DNA of 9,455 nt, taken from the NCBI GenBank assembly GCA_002796165.1, contig PCWF01000207.1, forward strand, positions 1-9,455, given 5' to 3'. Each line of letters begins with the position of its first letter. Within the stretch, counting starts at the first letter, position 1. A program made the translations under genes and the position numbers. This document shows positions 1-6,266 of the stretch, piece by piece. The stretch is from Nitrospinae bacterium CG11_big_fil_rev_8_21_14_0_20_56_8. GTDB lineage: Bacteria; Nitrospinota; Nitrospinia; Nitrospinales; VA-1. Under the pieces are notes generated by a model that was not told the DNA's origin, searched no databases, and saw only the letters and a program-made list of their open reading frames with translations.

Positions 1-66
1 GCGATCATGGGCGGTTGATGAACCCCATTGGGGTCGGGATGACCCTCGAAACGCGGTTTAGTTTCA

Positions 67-95
67 TATCGGTTCGCAACCGAATATTTTATAAT
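67..95 (+). promoter_or_regulatory. Putative promoter with hairpin, upstream of small membrane protein
   Basis: A perfect TATAAT -10 hexamer lies at 90-95. No good -35 is present; the hexamer at 67-72 has the right spacing but a poor sequence. A 6-bp hairpin (TCGGTT, loop CGC, AACCGA; 69-83) sits where the -35 should be and is followed by T-rich sequence, so it could instead terminate an upstream gene or act as an operator. A start near 101 would leave a short leader carrying the purine-rich ribosome site of the gene at 123. Confidence 0.4.
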
Positions 96-122
96 GAAGG
101 GGAAGGGAGGCGGATCGGCGTC

Positions 123-287
123 ATGGCGGCAGGAAAAGCATTCTATGAAAACGTGGTGGTTTATCTCGCCGTTTTCCTTCTGGCTTTCCTGGTGTTCGAT
201 TCGTGGACGGTGATCCTCGGGAGTTCCGTGGCTTTGGGGGCTCTCTACCATTTCTCCGGCAAATGGACCGAAAGGAGCCGGTTTTAA
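123..287 (+). CDS. Small two-helix membrane protein, function unknown
   Basis: A 54-residue hypothetical protein. I do not recognise a family. Residues about 10-26 and 28-45 are strongly hydrophobic and would form one helical hairpin or two membrane segments, broken by an F-D-S-W turn. The C-terminus is short and basic (K-W-T-E-R-S-R-F). The ATG at 123 is preferred over an in-frame ATG at 15 because a purine-rich site (GGGAAGGGAGG) lies upstream of it and a TATAAT sits at 90-95, and because the 36 residues before it look non-coding. It stands alone, followed by the MITE-like repeat. No function can be inferred beyond a membrane location. Confidence 0.5.
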   Translation: MAAGKAFYENVVVYLAVFLLAFLVFDSWTVILGSSVALGALYHFSGKWTERSRF

Positions 288-305
288 AGTGATGGGGAAC
301 TCTAA

Positions 306-479
306 CAGGTTGCTGAAAAACTCTTTCGGGTGTCATTCTGAGCCCTTCGGCAGGCTCAGGATAAACTCCGCGAAGGATCCATCCTGATTAGTAAATTCAA
401 GCTGGACAAGGGTTTCGGGCAAGATTCTTCGCCGCACTGCGGCTCAGAATGACACCCGAAAGAGTTTTTCAGCAACCTG
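306..479. repeat. MITE-like palindromic element, 174 bp
   Basis: Positions 306-344 and 441-479 are perfect 39-bp inverted repeats, with outer ends CAGGTTGCTG and CAGCAACCTG. The roughly 96-bp centre holds smaller dyads: GAGCC/GGCTC near 341-357 and GCCGC-ACT-GCGGC at 431-443. The element encodes nothing. It is flanked by CTAA (302-305) and CTGA (480-483), a possible 4-bp target duplication with one mismatch; IS5-family elements favour YTAR targets. The internal 'CATTCTGAG...CGAAGGATCC' wording resembles abundant dispersed repeats I recall in deltaproteobacterial and related genomes. It is most likely a non-autonomous element mobilised by a transposase elsewhere. It separates the small membrane protein from the DUF2797 gene. 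Confidence 0.8.
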
Positions 480-512
480 CTGATCATTCACGATGTTCCG
501 GACCGTTCCTTT

Positions 513-541
513 GCACGCCCGTAATTTTTAAGGGCGGGTGC
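513..541 (+). promoter_or_regulatory. Hairpin just upstream of the DUF2797 gene
   Basis: GCACGCCC (513-520) can pair with GGGC and GTGC (532-541) around an A/T-rich loop, with a two-base G bulge. The 3' arm includes AAGGGCGGG, the only purine-rich site for a possible ATG at 542. If translation starts at 542 the hairpin would hide the ribosome site; if it starts at 572, as preferred here, it is a leader structure. Confidence 0.3.
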
Positions 542-571
542 ATGGTTAACGGTAATTTTCAGGGATCCCTA

Positions 572-1369
572 ATGTCTCAGTCCGTGTCAGGACAGCTTCG
601 CAAGATGATCGTGGAAGCAAAGGATCCTGTGCAGTATTCCCTCAGTCTGGACGGAACGGCTTATCCTCTTGCCTCGTGCCTGGGTCGGCGTGTGACCCTC
701 AAGTATTTAAACAAAATCACCTGTATCGCCTGCGGCCGGGAAACGCGCAAATCGTATGACCAGGGTTACTGTTTTCCCTGCGCCCGGGACCTGCCGGAAA
801 ACGCAATGTGTGCCGTGCGGCCCGAGAAATGCCAGCACGAGTTTGGCAATGAAGCGGACCGGGAATTCTGGCGGACGCATTGCAACGTCGATCATTGGGT
901 TTACCTGTCGCTGACCTCGGGGGTGAAGGTGGGAATCACCCGGAACTTCAATATCCCGACGCGTTGGATCGACCAGGGCGCGGTGAAAGCCCTGGTCATT
1001 GCCCGGGTGCCACAACGCATTATCGCCGGGCAGATCGAGGTGGAACTTGCCAAAAAAATGCCGGATAAAACCAACTGGCGGAAAATGCTGAAGGGAGAAA
1101 TCGAGGATGTCGATCTGCAGGCGGTCCGGGAGCAGGTTCTGCCCTGGTTTCCCGATGCGCTAAGGCAGTTTGCGCTTTCCGGGGAGGCGGTGCAGGTCTT
1201 TCATTATCCCGTCCAGTCGGTTCCGCCGAAAATCTCCAGCCACAACCTGGACAAGGATCCGGAGTTTACGCAAACCCTGACCGGGATCAAGGGCCAGTAT
1301 CTGATTTTCGACGACCGGGTGATCAATCTCCGGAAATATTCCGGGTATCACGTGCAGTTTGCGTTTTGA
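572..1369 (+). CDS. DUF2797 family protein (cysteine-rich, probable Zn-binding)
   Basis: A 265-residue protein recognised as DUF2797 from its run of signatures. S-G-Q-L-R-K-M lies near the N-terminus. Two C-x2-C pairs at C51/C54 and C67/C70 flank a Y-D-Q-G-Y stretch and probably bind zinc. Further cysteines are C80, C87 and C104. The conserved core V-K-V-G-I-T-R (118-124) is followed by R-W-I-D-Q-G-A (131-137). The VYL...VGITR...RW arrangement is reminiscent of GIY-YIG-type folds, but that is only a resemblance; the function is unknown. The ATG at 572 fits the family N-terminus and has CAGGGA 7 nt upstream. An in-frame ATG at 542 is possible; one at 449 lies inside the repeat and is unlikely. 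The MgtC-like gene starts 46 nt downstream and may be co-transcribed. Confidence 0.85.
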   Translation: MSQSVSGQLRKMIVEAKDPVQYSLSLDGTAYPLASCLGRRVTLKYLNKITCIACGRETRKSYDQGYCFPCARDLPENAMCAVRPEKCQHEFGNEADREFWRTHCNVDHWVYLSLTSGVKVGITRNFNIPTRWIDQGAVKALVIARVPQRIIAGQIEVELAKKMPDKTNWRKMLKGEIEDVDLQAVREQVLPWFPDALRQFALSGEAVQVFHYPVQSVPPKISSHNLDKDPEFTQTLTGIKGQYLIFDDRVINLRKYSGYHVQFAF

Positions 1370-1415
1370 GCGTCCGGCAGGAATTGGCATTTTTTTAAAG
1401 GAAGAGGGGTGACGC

Positions 1416-2099
1416 ATGGCGGCGGGCGAATGGGGGGTGGACCCCCAGATTCTGATACGACTGATCCTTTCCATAATTCTGGGGGGGGTCATTGGGCTGG
1501 AGCGGGAAATTCACGGCCGGCCGGCGGGGTTCAGAACCCACGTCATGGTTTGCCTCGGATCGGCAACGCTCATCCTGGCTTCGGAGTTTTCTGTGAAGTA
1601 TATGGGATCGAGTCAGGTCATGTTCAATCCCGACCGCCTGGCCGCGGGAATCATTACCGGAATCGGATTTCTCGGCGCCGGGGCGATCATGCGGGAGCAA
1701 AACATCGTGCGGGGTCTCACTACCGCGGGCTGTATCTGGTTTGTCGCTGGATTGGGAATCGTCGTGGGCAAAGGATTTTATTCTTTGGCGATTCTAGCTA
1801 CCCTGGGGGCTCTGGCCGTCCTCACCTGGTTCAGGTACATGGAATTTCGCCTGCCGGTGACCTATTACCAGGACCTTTCGATTCATTTCGTCAGCCATGG
1901 TTATGAAGAGGTTCAAAAGCAATGCGAAGAGATTTTTCGGGCTCGCGGAATTCGGGTGGACAGCAAAAATCTTTTAATCGATAACCTGGAAAACGAGATT
2001 CGCGTCCGTTACCGCGTTATATTCAAAAAGACCCTGGAACGGGAAACCCCGGTATTGGAAATCTCGAAACTGCCCGGGGTGAGAAAGGTGATCCTGTAA
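1416..2099 (+). CDS. MgtC/SapB family inner-membrane protein
   Basis: A 227-residue protein with the MgtC/SapB signatures: G-L-E-R-E (27-31), a basic R-T-H (40-42), P-D-R-L-A-A-G (72-78) with conserved D73, G-I-G-F-L-G-A-G (82-89) and V-R-G-L-T-T-A (98-104). About five hydrophobic segments lie near 10-27, 41-58, 75-92, 104-118 and 121-139. Residues about 150-227 form a soluble tail, similar in position to the ACT-like domain of longer MgtC proteins. Family members act in the cytoplasmic membrane and are linked to Mg2+ limitation, acid or intracellular survival; MgtC itself inhibits the F1Fo ATP synthase. Whether this protein does any of these is not known. A strong ribosome site (GGAAGAGGGG) precedes the ATG. 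A terminator follows 22 nt after the stop. Confidence 0.88.
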   Translation: MAAGEWGVDPQILIRLILSIILGGVIGLEREIHGRPAGFRTHVMVCLGSATLILASEFSVKYMGSSQVMFNPDRLAAGIITGIGFLGAGAIMREQNIVRGLTTAGCIWFVAGLGIVVGKGFYSLAILATLGALAVLTWFRYMEFRLPVTYYQDLSIHFVSHGYEEVQKQCEEIFRARGIRVDSKNLLIDNLENEIRVRYRVIFKKTLERETPVLEISKLPGVRKVIL

Positions 2100-2121
2100 G
2101 GGTTGGCACCCATAGAGAAAT

Positions 2122-2164
2122 AAAAAAGGCATCCGAAGGACTCTGCTGTTTCGGATGCCTTTTT
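2122..2164. terminator. Bidirectional intrinsic terminator
   Basis: GGCATCCGAA (2128-2137) pairs perfectly with TTCGGATGCC (2150-2159) around a 12-nt loop. The stem is flanked by A6 (2122-2127) on the left and T5 (2160-2164) on the right, so it can terminate on both strands. It sits between the convergent MgtC-like gene and the desaturase and ends both transcripts. Confidence 0.92.
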
Positions 2165-2223
2165 ACTTTAATCTTCAGAAGGTTCACCCCGGAAATTTCA
2201 GCGGGGTTTTCAGACAACTATAT

Positions 2224-3120
2224 TCAGGCGGCTTTTTTCACGATTTCCCCGCTGAAAAAGACCCGGTTCGTTCCCTCTTCGGGAACCGGGGTCAAATGGG
2301 CGACCTTGATGTTTTTTGCCAATCCCAGGGCGCGGAGCACGCAAATCGAAAACCAGGTCAGGTCGATTTCCCAAGGGCGCAGGCCGTGCCGCGCCGAAGT
2401 GGGGAACGCGTGATGGTTATTGTGCCATCCCTCTCCCCAGGCGAGAAGGCCCACCCACCAGCAGTTGGTGGAAAGGTCGTCCTTGAGTTTAACGTTAATG
2501 TATCCGAACGCATGTGCCGCGCTGTTGACCAGCCACGTGCAATGGTAGACCAGAACCAGGCGGACGAAAATTCCCCATATCACCCAGGGGATTCCGCCGA
2601 TGGCCAAAAAGATGAGCCCCAGCGCGACCTGAATTTTAATAAAATGGGCGTCCAGGAACTGGTAGAACTTGTCTTCGCAAAAGTCCTTGGTCCAGTTGCG
2701 GATCGTTTTTTCGTTATCGAAGACCGGGTGCGTGTGCACCATCCACCCCATATGCGCCCACCAGAGACTGTCGCGGGCGCTGTGGGGGTCTTTCTCGGTA
2801 TCGGATCCCGCATGGTGCATGCGGTGCTGGCCCACCCACTTGATGGGACCGTTCTCGCAGGCCAGGGCTCCGCAAAAGACGGTCAGGTAAGCCAGCCATT
2901 GAGGTAGGTCGAATCCCCGGTGCGTCAGGTAGCGGTGGTATCCCAGACAAATGCCGATGGAGGCCGTGAGCCAATAAAGGAACAGCATCACCGCCACGGC
3001 GCTCCAGGAAAAAAACGCCGGCACCAGCGCCAACAGGGCCATGGCATGGAGGACAGTAAAGTAAGCCACGATTGAATGATTAACAGCCGTCTGGGGTTTC
3101 AACCTTTTGATCTGGGGCAT
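2224..3120 (-). CDS. Membrane fatty acid (acyl-CoA/acyl-lipid delta-9 type) desaturase
   Basis: A 298-residue integral membrane di-iron desaturase. The three histidine boxes are complete: H-R-Y-L-T-H (62-67), H-R-M-H-H (99-103) and H-N-N-H-H (233-237); a further conserved H203 lies in N-S-A-A-H. Hydrophobic segments near 18-37, 41-60, 75-88, 163-180 and 182-198 fit the usual four-helix, cytosolic active-site topology. The family uses O2 and electrons from a redox partner to insert a cis double bond into a saturated acyl chain, raising membrane fluidity. The ATG at 3120 has GAGG 6 nt upstream; a TTG-initiated extension to 3192 would run through the putative -10 and lacks a ribosome site. The gene diverges from a two-component system. 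The exact substrate (acyl-CoA or lipid) cannot be told. Confidence 0.93.
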   Translation of the reverse strand: MPQIKRLKPQTAVNHSIVAYFTVLHAMALLALVPAFFSWSAVAVMLFLYWLTASIGICLGYHRYLTHRGFDLPQWLAYLTVFCGALACENGPIKWVGQHRMHHAGSDTEKDPHSARDSLWWAHMGWMVHTHPVFDNEKTIRNWTKDFCEDKFYQFLDAHFIKIQVALGLIFLAIGGIPWVIWGIFVRLVLVYHCTWLVNSAAHAFGYINVKLKDDLSTNCWWVGLLAWGEGWHNNHHAFPTSARHGLRPWEIDLTWFSICVLRALGLAKNIKVAHLTPVPEEGTNRVFFSGEIVKKAA

Positions 3121-3168
3121 CTCTTTCCTCGCGTGCGATGGCAAAAATGTTCGTTTCACTCCTTTGAG

Positions 3169-3199
3169 TTTATACTGAGCTTTGAAAAACAAATGTAAA
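3169..3199 (-). promoter_or_regulatory. Putative desaturase promoter
   Basis: Read on the minus strand, TATAAA (3174-3169) is a good -10, and TTTACA (3199-3194) is a -35-like hexamer 19 nt upstream, a long spacer. A start near 3162 would give a leader of about 40 nt and supports the ATG at 3120. The -35 lies inside the 11-bp direct repeat, as expected for an activated promoter. Confidence 0.45.
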
Positions 3200-3214
3200 A
3201 GTTATGTAAAATTT
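3193..3214. promoter_or_regulatory. Tandem 11-bp direct repeat, candidate response-regulator site
   Basis: ATGTAAAAGTT (3193-3203) is followed at once by ATGTAAAATTT (3204-3214), identical at 10 of 11 positions. The 11-bp period puts both copies on one face of the helix. OmpR/PhoB-family regulators commonly bind such tandem repeats as dimers, and a gene of that family lies in the divergent operon starting at 3344. The site covers roughly -31 to -52 of the putative desaturase start. Which protein binds is inference. Confidence 0.5.
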
Positions 3215-3343
3215 GCCCGAAAGGGGGGGGGCCGGGCGGAGGGGAAATTGATGGGGTGGACCGGAAAAAAGAATGGTAAATTGTTCGGAAGGTTTAGGGT
3301 CATCCGTGTTGGCAACGGAACGTGAGACCGGGCGGTTGAGGCC

Positions 3344-4309
3344 ATGAAAAAATTACGCGCATTATTTCATCCCATTTTTGTATTCATCGGTGTCCAGATC
3401 GCATGGATCATTCTCATGATCATCTGGATCTACTGGTACATCCGGAACGTCCAGAATCTGCGGGGAATCGCCCAGCGGTTCAGCACGGTATTGACGGAAC
3501 CCGACTTCAGTTGGGTCATCCTGGCCGAGGGATGTTTTCTGATGTTGTTGATCCTGGCGGGGGTATATATGATCTTCGTTTACTGGAACAAGCAGAGCCG
3601 GTTGAACGAATTGCATAGCAATTTTGTTTCCAGCGTTTCACATGAATTGAAATCCCCCCTGGCCTCGCTCCAGCTTTATCTGGAGACCATCAAATACCGC
3701 GACGTGTCGCGTGAGGAAACCCGCGATTTCGTCGAGATGATGTTGTCGGATACGGAGAGGCTGTCGGGCCTTATCGATAATATTCTGGAGTCGAGCCGGA
3801 CCGAGTTCAAAAACGTTCCGCTTCATTTTGAACGGGTCAATATCGGGGAATTCCTGGAAGAGATTTTGGCCCGTTACACTCGACTCTTCGAGGAACGGAG
3901 ATGCGAGGCGAAATTCGAAATGGAAGAATGCCCTATCCTCAATATTGACAAGCGGGCCATGCGGATGGTGTTCAATAACCTCATCAGCAACGCCTTGAGA
4001 TATTCCCCAATTGGCTCGCCGATCACGATCAAAATCCACAACGAACGCAAATCCTGCCACATCGATGTTATCGACCGGGGATTCGGCTTGGACCGGAAGG
4101 ACTGTAAAAAAATCTTCAAGAAATTTTACCGGGTCCGCAAAAAAGAGACGCAGGAAATCGCCGGGGCGGGCATAGGGCTTTTCATTTCCCAGGAGATCGT
4201 GAAAGGCCACAATGGAAAAATTTCCGTACGAAGCGATGGGGCCGGGATGGGGTCTACCTTCCGGATCACTCTGCCGTTGCCGCCGGTGGAACCGGAAATT
4301 CCGAAATGA
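3344..4309 (+). CDS. Sensor histidine kinase, minimal membrane type
   Basis: A 321-residue HisKA/HATPase_c kinase. Membrane segments lie at about 11-33 and 57-80, leaving an external loop of only about 25 residues. The phospho-acceptor is H100 in S-H-E-L-K-S-P. The ATP-binding boxes are: N-box with N211, N212 and N216; G1 D-R-G-F-G (245-249); F-box I-F-K-K-F-Y (257-262); G2 G-A-G-I-G-L-F (274-280). There is no HAMP, PAS or large sensor domain, so the signal is probably sensed in or near the membrane. GAGG ends only 2 nt before the ATG, a tight spacing. The partner regulator begins 15 nt after the stop, so the two form an operon. The signal is unknown; the divergent desaturase suggests a link to membrane state. 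Confidence 0.93.
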   Translation: MKKLRALFHPIFVFIGVQIAWIILMIIWIYWYIRNVQNLRGIAQRFSTVLTEPDFSWVILAEGCFLMLLILAGVYMIFVYWNKQSRLNELHSNFVSSVSHELKSPLASLQLYLETIKYRDVSREETRDFVEMMLSDTERLSGLIDNILESSRTEFKNVPLHFERVNIGEFLEEILARYTRLFEERRCEAKFEMEECPILNIDKRAMRMVFNNLISNALRYSPIGSPITIKIHNERKSCHIDVIDRGFGLDRKDCKKIFKKFYRVRKKETQEIAGAGIGLFISQEIVKGHNGKISVRSDGAGMGSTFRITLPLPPVEPEIPK

Positions 4310-4324
4310 TTTGAACGGGAGGAC

Positions 4325-5032
4325 ATGAGGGAAATGGCCCGAAAGAAAAAAATCCTACTGGTGGAGGACGAAGTTCATTTGGCCAAGGGACTTCAGTTCA
4401 ATCTTGAAAAGGAGGGTTACGAGATCACCCTTGCCGAGGACGGTGAGAAGGCCCTCGATCTTTGGGAAAAGAAAGAATTCGACCTGGTCATCCTCGACCT
4501 CATGCTTCCCAAGATGGGAGGGCTCGATGTGGCGCGCCGGATCCGCGAGGCCAATATCCGGTTTCCCATCCTCATGCTCACCGCCAAGTCCACCGAAATC
4601 GATCGTCAGCAGGGTTTGGAGGCGGGAGCGGACGATTATCTCACGAAGCCGTTTCACCTGCCCGAGCTCCTTCTGCGGGTCAAGGGAATCCTGCGCCGGT
4701 CCGAATGGTACCGGGAACCCGTCCATGACCAGGACATGTTTCATTTTGAGGATATGTGGATCAATTTCGGAACTGGTAAGGCCAAGGGGCGGGACGGGGA
4801 ATTTTACCTGACCACCAAGGAGGTGATGGTCATGAAATTATTGATCTCCCACAAGAACGAAGTGGTCAGCCGGGAAGACTTGCTGGAACGGGTGTGGGGG
4901 TACGATCCGCAAACGGAGACGCGCACGGTGGACAATTTTATTGCCAAGCTGAGAAAATATTTTGAGCAGAAACCGCAAAAACCCAAGCACATCATAACCA
5001 TCCGCGAAAAGGGGTACCAGTTCCTGCCCTGA
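4325..5032 (+). CDS. Response regulator, OmpR/PhoB family
   Basis: A 235-residue two-domain regulator. The receiver domain (about 8-123) has the acidic pair E14/D15, phospho-acceptor D58 in I-L-D-L-M-L-P, T86 and K108 in T-K-P-F. The C-terminal winged helix (about 137-235) shows L-T-T-K-E (162-166), S-R-E-D-L-L-E-R-V-W-G (182-192), a recognition helix near 200-211 (T-V-D-N-F-I-A-K-L-R) and the closing G-Y-Q-F-L-P. It would be phosphorylated by the adjacent kinase and bind direct-repeat DNA. GGGAGG lies 2 nt before the ATG at 4325; a second in-frame ATG at 4334 has it 11 nt away, so the true start may be either. No clear terminator separates it from convergent bioD, 48 nt further on. Confidence 0.93.
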   Translation: MREMARKKKILLVEDEVHLAKGLQFNLEKEGYEITLAEDGEKALDLWEKKEFDLVILDLMLPKMGGLDVARRIREANIRFPILMLTAKSTEIDRQQGLEAGADDYLTKPFHLPELLLRVKGILRRSEWYREPVHDQDMFHFEDMWINFGTGKAKGRDGEFYLTTKEVMVMKLLISHKNEVVSREDLLERVWGYDPQTETRTVDNFIAKLRKYFEQKPQKPKHIITIREKGYQFLP

Positions 5033-5080
5033 TAGGGTGTTAAACGCTTGTTCCGGATTGCTTCCGGTTCCTTTAAACGC

Positions 5081-5785
5081 TCAGGGAATTTTTTCGAACC
5101 ACCGGTCGATTTCGGGCCGCAACGTTTCCCGGAACCGGCCCGGATGAACGGTTTGCAGGAAGGGGCATTCCGCCAGCACCGGCAGGCCGGTCAATTCCTC
5201 GATCAATGCTTTTTGTCCCAGCTCCACCGCATCGAGCGGGCGGTTTTCATTGTGGTTGAGGATGATCCCGGTTATCTCCAAATCCCGCCGCCGGGCCTCG
5301 CTTACGGTGAGGGCCGTGTGATTGAGGGTGCCCACGGCGTACCGGCTGACCAGGAGGAGGGGAAAGCCGGATTCCCGCGCCAGATCCGCGACGCAAAATC
5401 CCGGGAATATGGGAACCAGAAGGCCGCCTATGCCTTCCACCAGGACAACATCCCGGGTTTCCCTGAGGTTCCGGATGCTCTCCAGGAGAGGGCCGGGCTC
5501 GATTTCCCGGCCTTCCGATCGGGAGGCCTGCATTGGGGCGGCGGGAGTTCGGAAGCGGTAAAGGCAGGCCGCGTTCGTGGCATCGTCCGTCCCGGCCACC
5601 TCCTGCAAAAACTCCGCGTCCGAGTTGGCAGAGGAACGGCACTCCGGATCCACCCCGGTTTCGATGGGTTTAATGGCCCCCACGCGTAGCCCCCGGTTTT
5701 GAAACAATACGGTCAGGCAGGCAGTAATTACGGTCTTGCCGACCCCGGTATCCGTTCCTGTAATGAAATATCCCCTGGCCGACAT
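5081..5785 (-). CDS. bioD: ATP-dependent dethiobiotin synthetase
   Basis: A 234-residue protein with a full BioD pattern. The P-loop is G-T-D-T-G-V-G-K-T (10-18) with K17 and T18. K-P-I-E-T-G (39-44) supplies the substrate-binding lysine, D57 lies in the S-D-A-E stretch, and V-E-G-I-G-G (116-121) carries E117. G-T-L-N-H is at 152-156 and I-L-N-H at 175-178. The enzyme closes the ureido ring of 7,8-diaminopelargonic acid with CO2 and ATP to make dethiobiotin, the penultimate biotin step, in the cytosol as a homodimer. AAGG lies 7 nt before the ATG and GGAG closer still. No bioA, bioB or bioF is nearby in this window, so the pathway must be split or completed elsewhere. Confidence 0.93.
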   Translation of the reverse strand: MSARGYFITGTDTGVGKTVITACLTVLFQNRGLRVGAIKPIETGVDPECRSSANSDAEFLQEVAGTDDATNAACLYRFRTPAAPMQASRSEGREIEPGPLLESIRNLRETRDVVLVEGIGGLLVPIFPGFCVADLARESGFPLLLVSRYAVGTLNHTALTVSEARRRDLEITGIILNHNENRPLDAVELGQKALIEELTGLPVLAECPFLQTVHPGRFRETLRPEIDRWFEKIP

Positions 5786-5816
5786 GGCTCCACCTTTTCA
5801 AACCGCCGAATTTTGT

Positions 5817-5822
5817 TATAAT
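5817..5822 (+). promoter_or_regulatory. Putative -10 in the divergent bioD / C-P-C-C protein spacer
   Basis: A perfect TATAAT lies at 5817-5822 in the 129-bp spacer between divergent genes. The minus strand offers TATAAC (5820-5815) at the same spot, so one AT-rich core could serve both directions. Neither has a convincing -35 hexamer. A + start near 5829 gives a leader of about 85 nt. Confidence 0.35.
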
Positions 5823-5914
5823 TGATATTCATGTTCGTGCAGGTTTTTCCAGTTCTTCCTGCAGGTCCGATTTTATATCAATTCCGCATGCCCGTGGGCA
5901 GGAGCGAGAGTTTT

Positions 5915-6205
5915 ATGGCGAGCGATAAGTTGTTGGTCATTTGCCCTTGTTGCGAAACCCGGCTCAAGGTGGACCGCAAAACGGGAGACGTGATCTCTGA
6001 AGAGCGGAAAGAAAAACCCCGGGCCTCTCTTTCCGATATGGTCAAAGGGCTCGACGCTCAAGCCCGGGAGCAGGCCGACCTGTTTAAAAGGAACAGCCAG
6101 AGTCAGAAGGAAAGGGAACGGATTCTTGCCGAAAAATTCAAAGAGGCGCAGAAGAACGTCGATAAATCCACCGACCTGCCCCTGCGGGATATCGATTTGG
6201 ATTAA
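5915..6205 (+). CDS. Small conserved protein: C-P-C-C knuckle plus charged coiled coil
   Basis: A 96-residue hypothetical protein. The N-terminus reads I-C-P-C-C-E-T-R-L-K-V-D (9-20), a short zinc-ribbon-like knuckle with C10, C12 and C13 but no second cysteine pair. Residues about 41-82 are highly charged and helical, probably a coiled coil, and the tail ends R-D-I-D-L-D. I recall similar short proteins ('CP.C....KVD..TG' followed by a helix and an acidic Asp-rich end) in Deltaproteobacteria and Acidobacteria, without known function. With only three cysteines, metal binding would need dimers. The ATG at 5915 is chosen because AGGAGCGAG lies at 5900-5908 and homology-like sequence begins there; a TTG at 5822 is unlikely. 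It diverges from bioD and converges with the hydrolase gene. Confidence 0.75.
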   Translation: MASDKLLVICPCCETRLKVDRKTGDVISEERKEKPRASLSDMVKGLDAQAREQADLFKRNSQSQKERERILAEKFKEAQKNVDKSTDLPLRDIDLD

Positions 6206-6266
6206 CCCGCCCTTTGGGTCCCGTGGTTGGGAAGAGAACCCCCGAAGCGTTTTCCTCCCCCCGCCG

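Noticed and set aside
22..34. ACCCC-ATT-GGGGT hairpin near the left edge, possible terminator of an upstream gene
   Set aside because: Five pairs with a 3-nt loop and no T-run; too weak to call.
121..336. A 71-codon minus-strand frame starting in the left arm of the palindrome
   Set aside because: Its first residues only mirror the right arm because the arms are inverted copies; the rest is antisense to the small membrane protein and lacks a ribosome site.
1409..1906. A 165-codon frame on + overlapping the MgtC-like gene
   Set aside because: Gly/Arg/His-rich product in another frame of a gene with clear MgtC motifs and a good ribosome site.
2155..2907. A 250-codon open frame on + antisense to the desaturase
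   Set aside because: It is the complement of a gene with three intact His boxes; its product has unnatural composition and it begins inside the terminator.
3248..3282. TTGATG (3248-3253) with TGGTAAATT (3274-3282) as a promoter for the kinase operon
   Set aside because: Spacing of 23 nt is too long; the TAAATT could be an extended -10 by itself, but evidence is too thin.
5052..5066. CCGGA/TCCGG hairpin between the response regulator and bioD
   Set aside because: Only five pairs and no T-tract directly after it; not a convincing terminator.
5048..5689. A 213-codon open frame on + antisense to bioD
   Set aside because: The minus strand carries the complete BioD motifs; the + frame is a side effect of GC-rich codon use.
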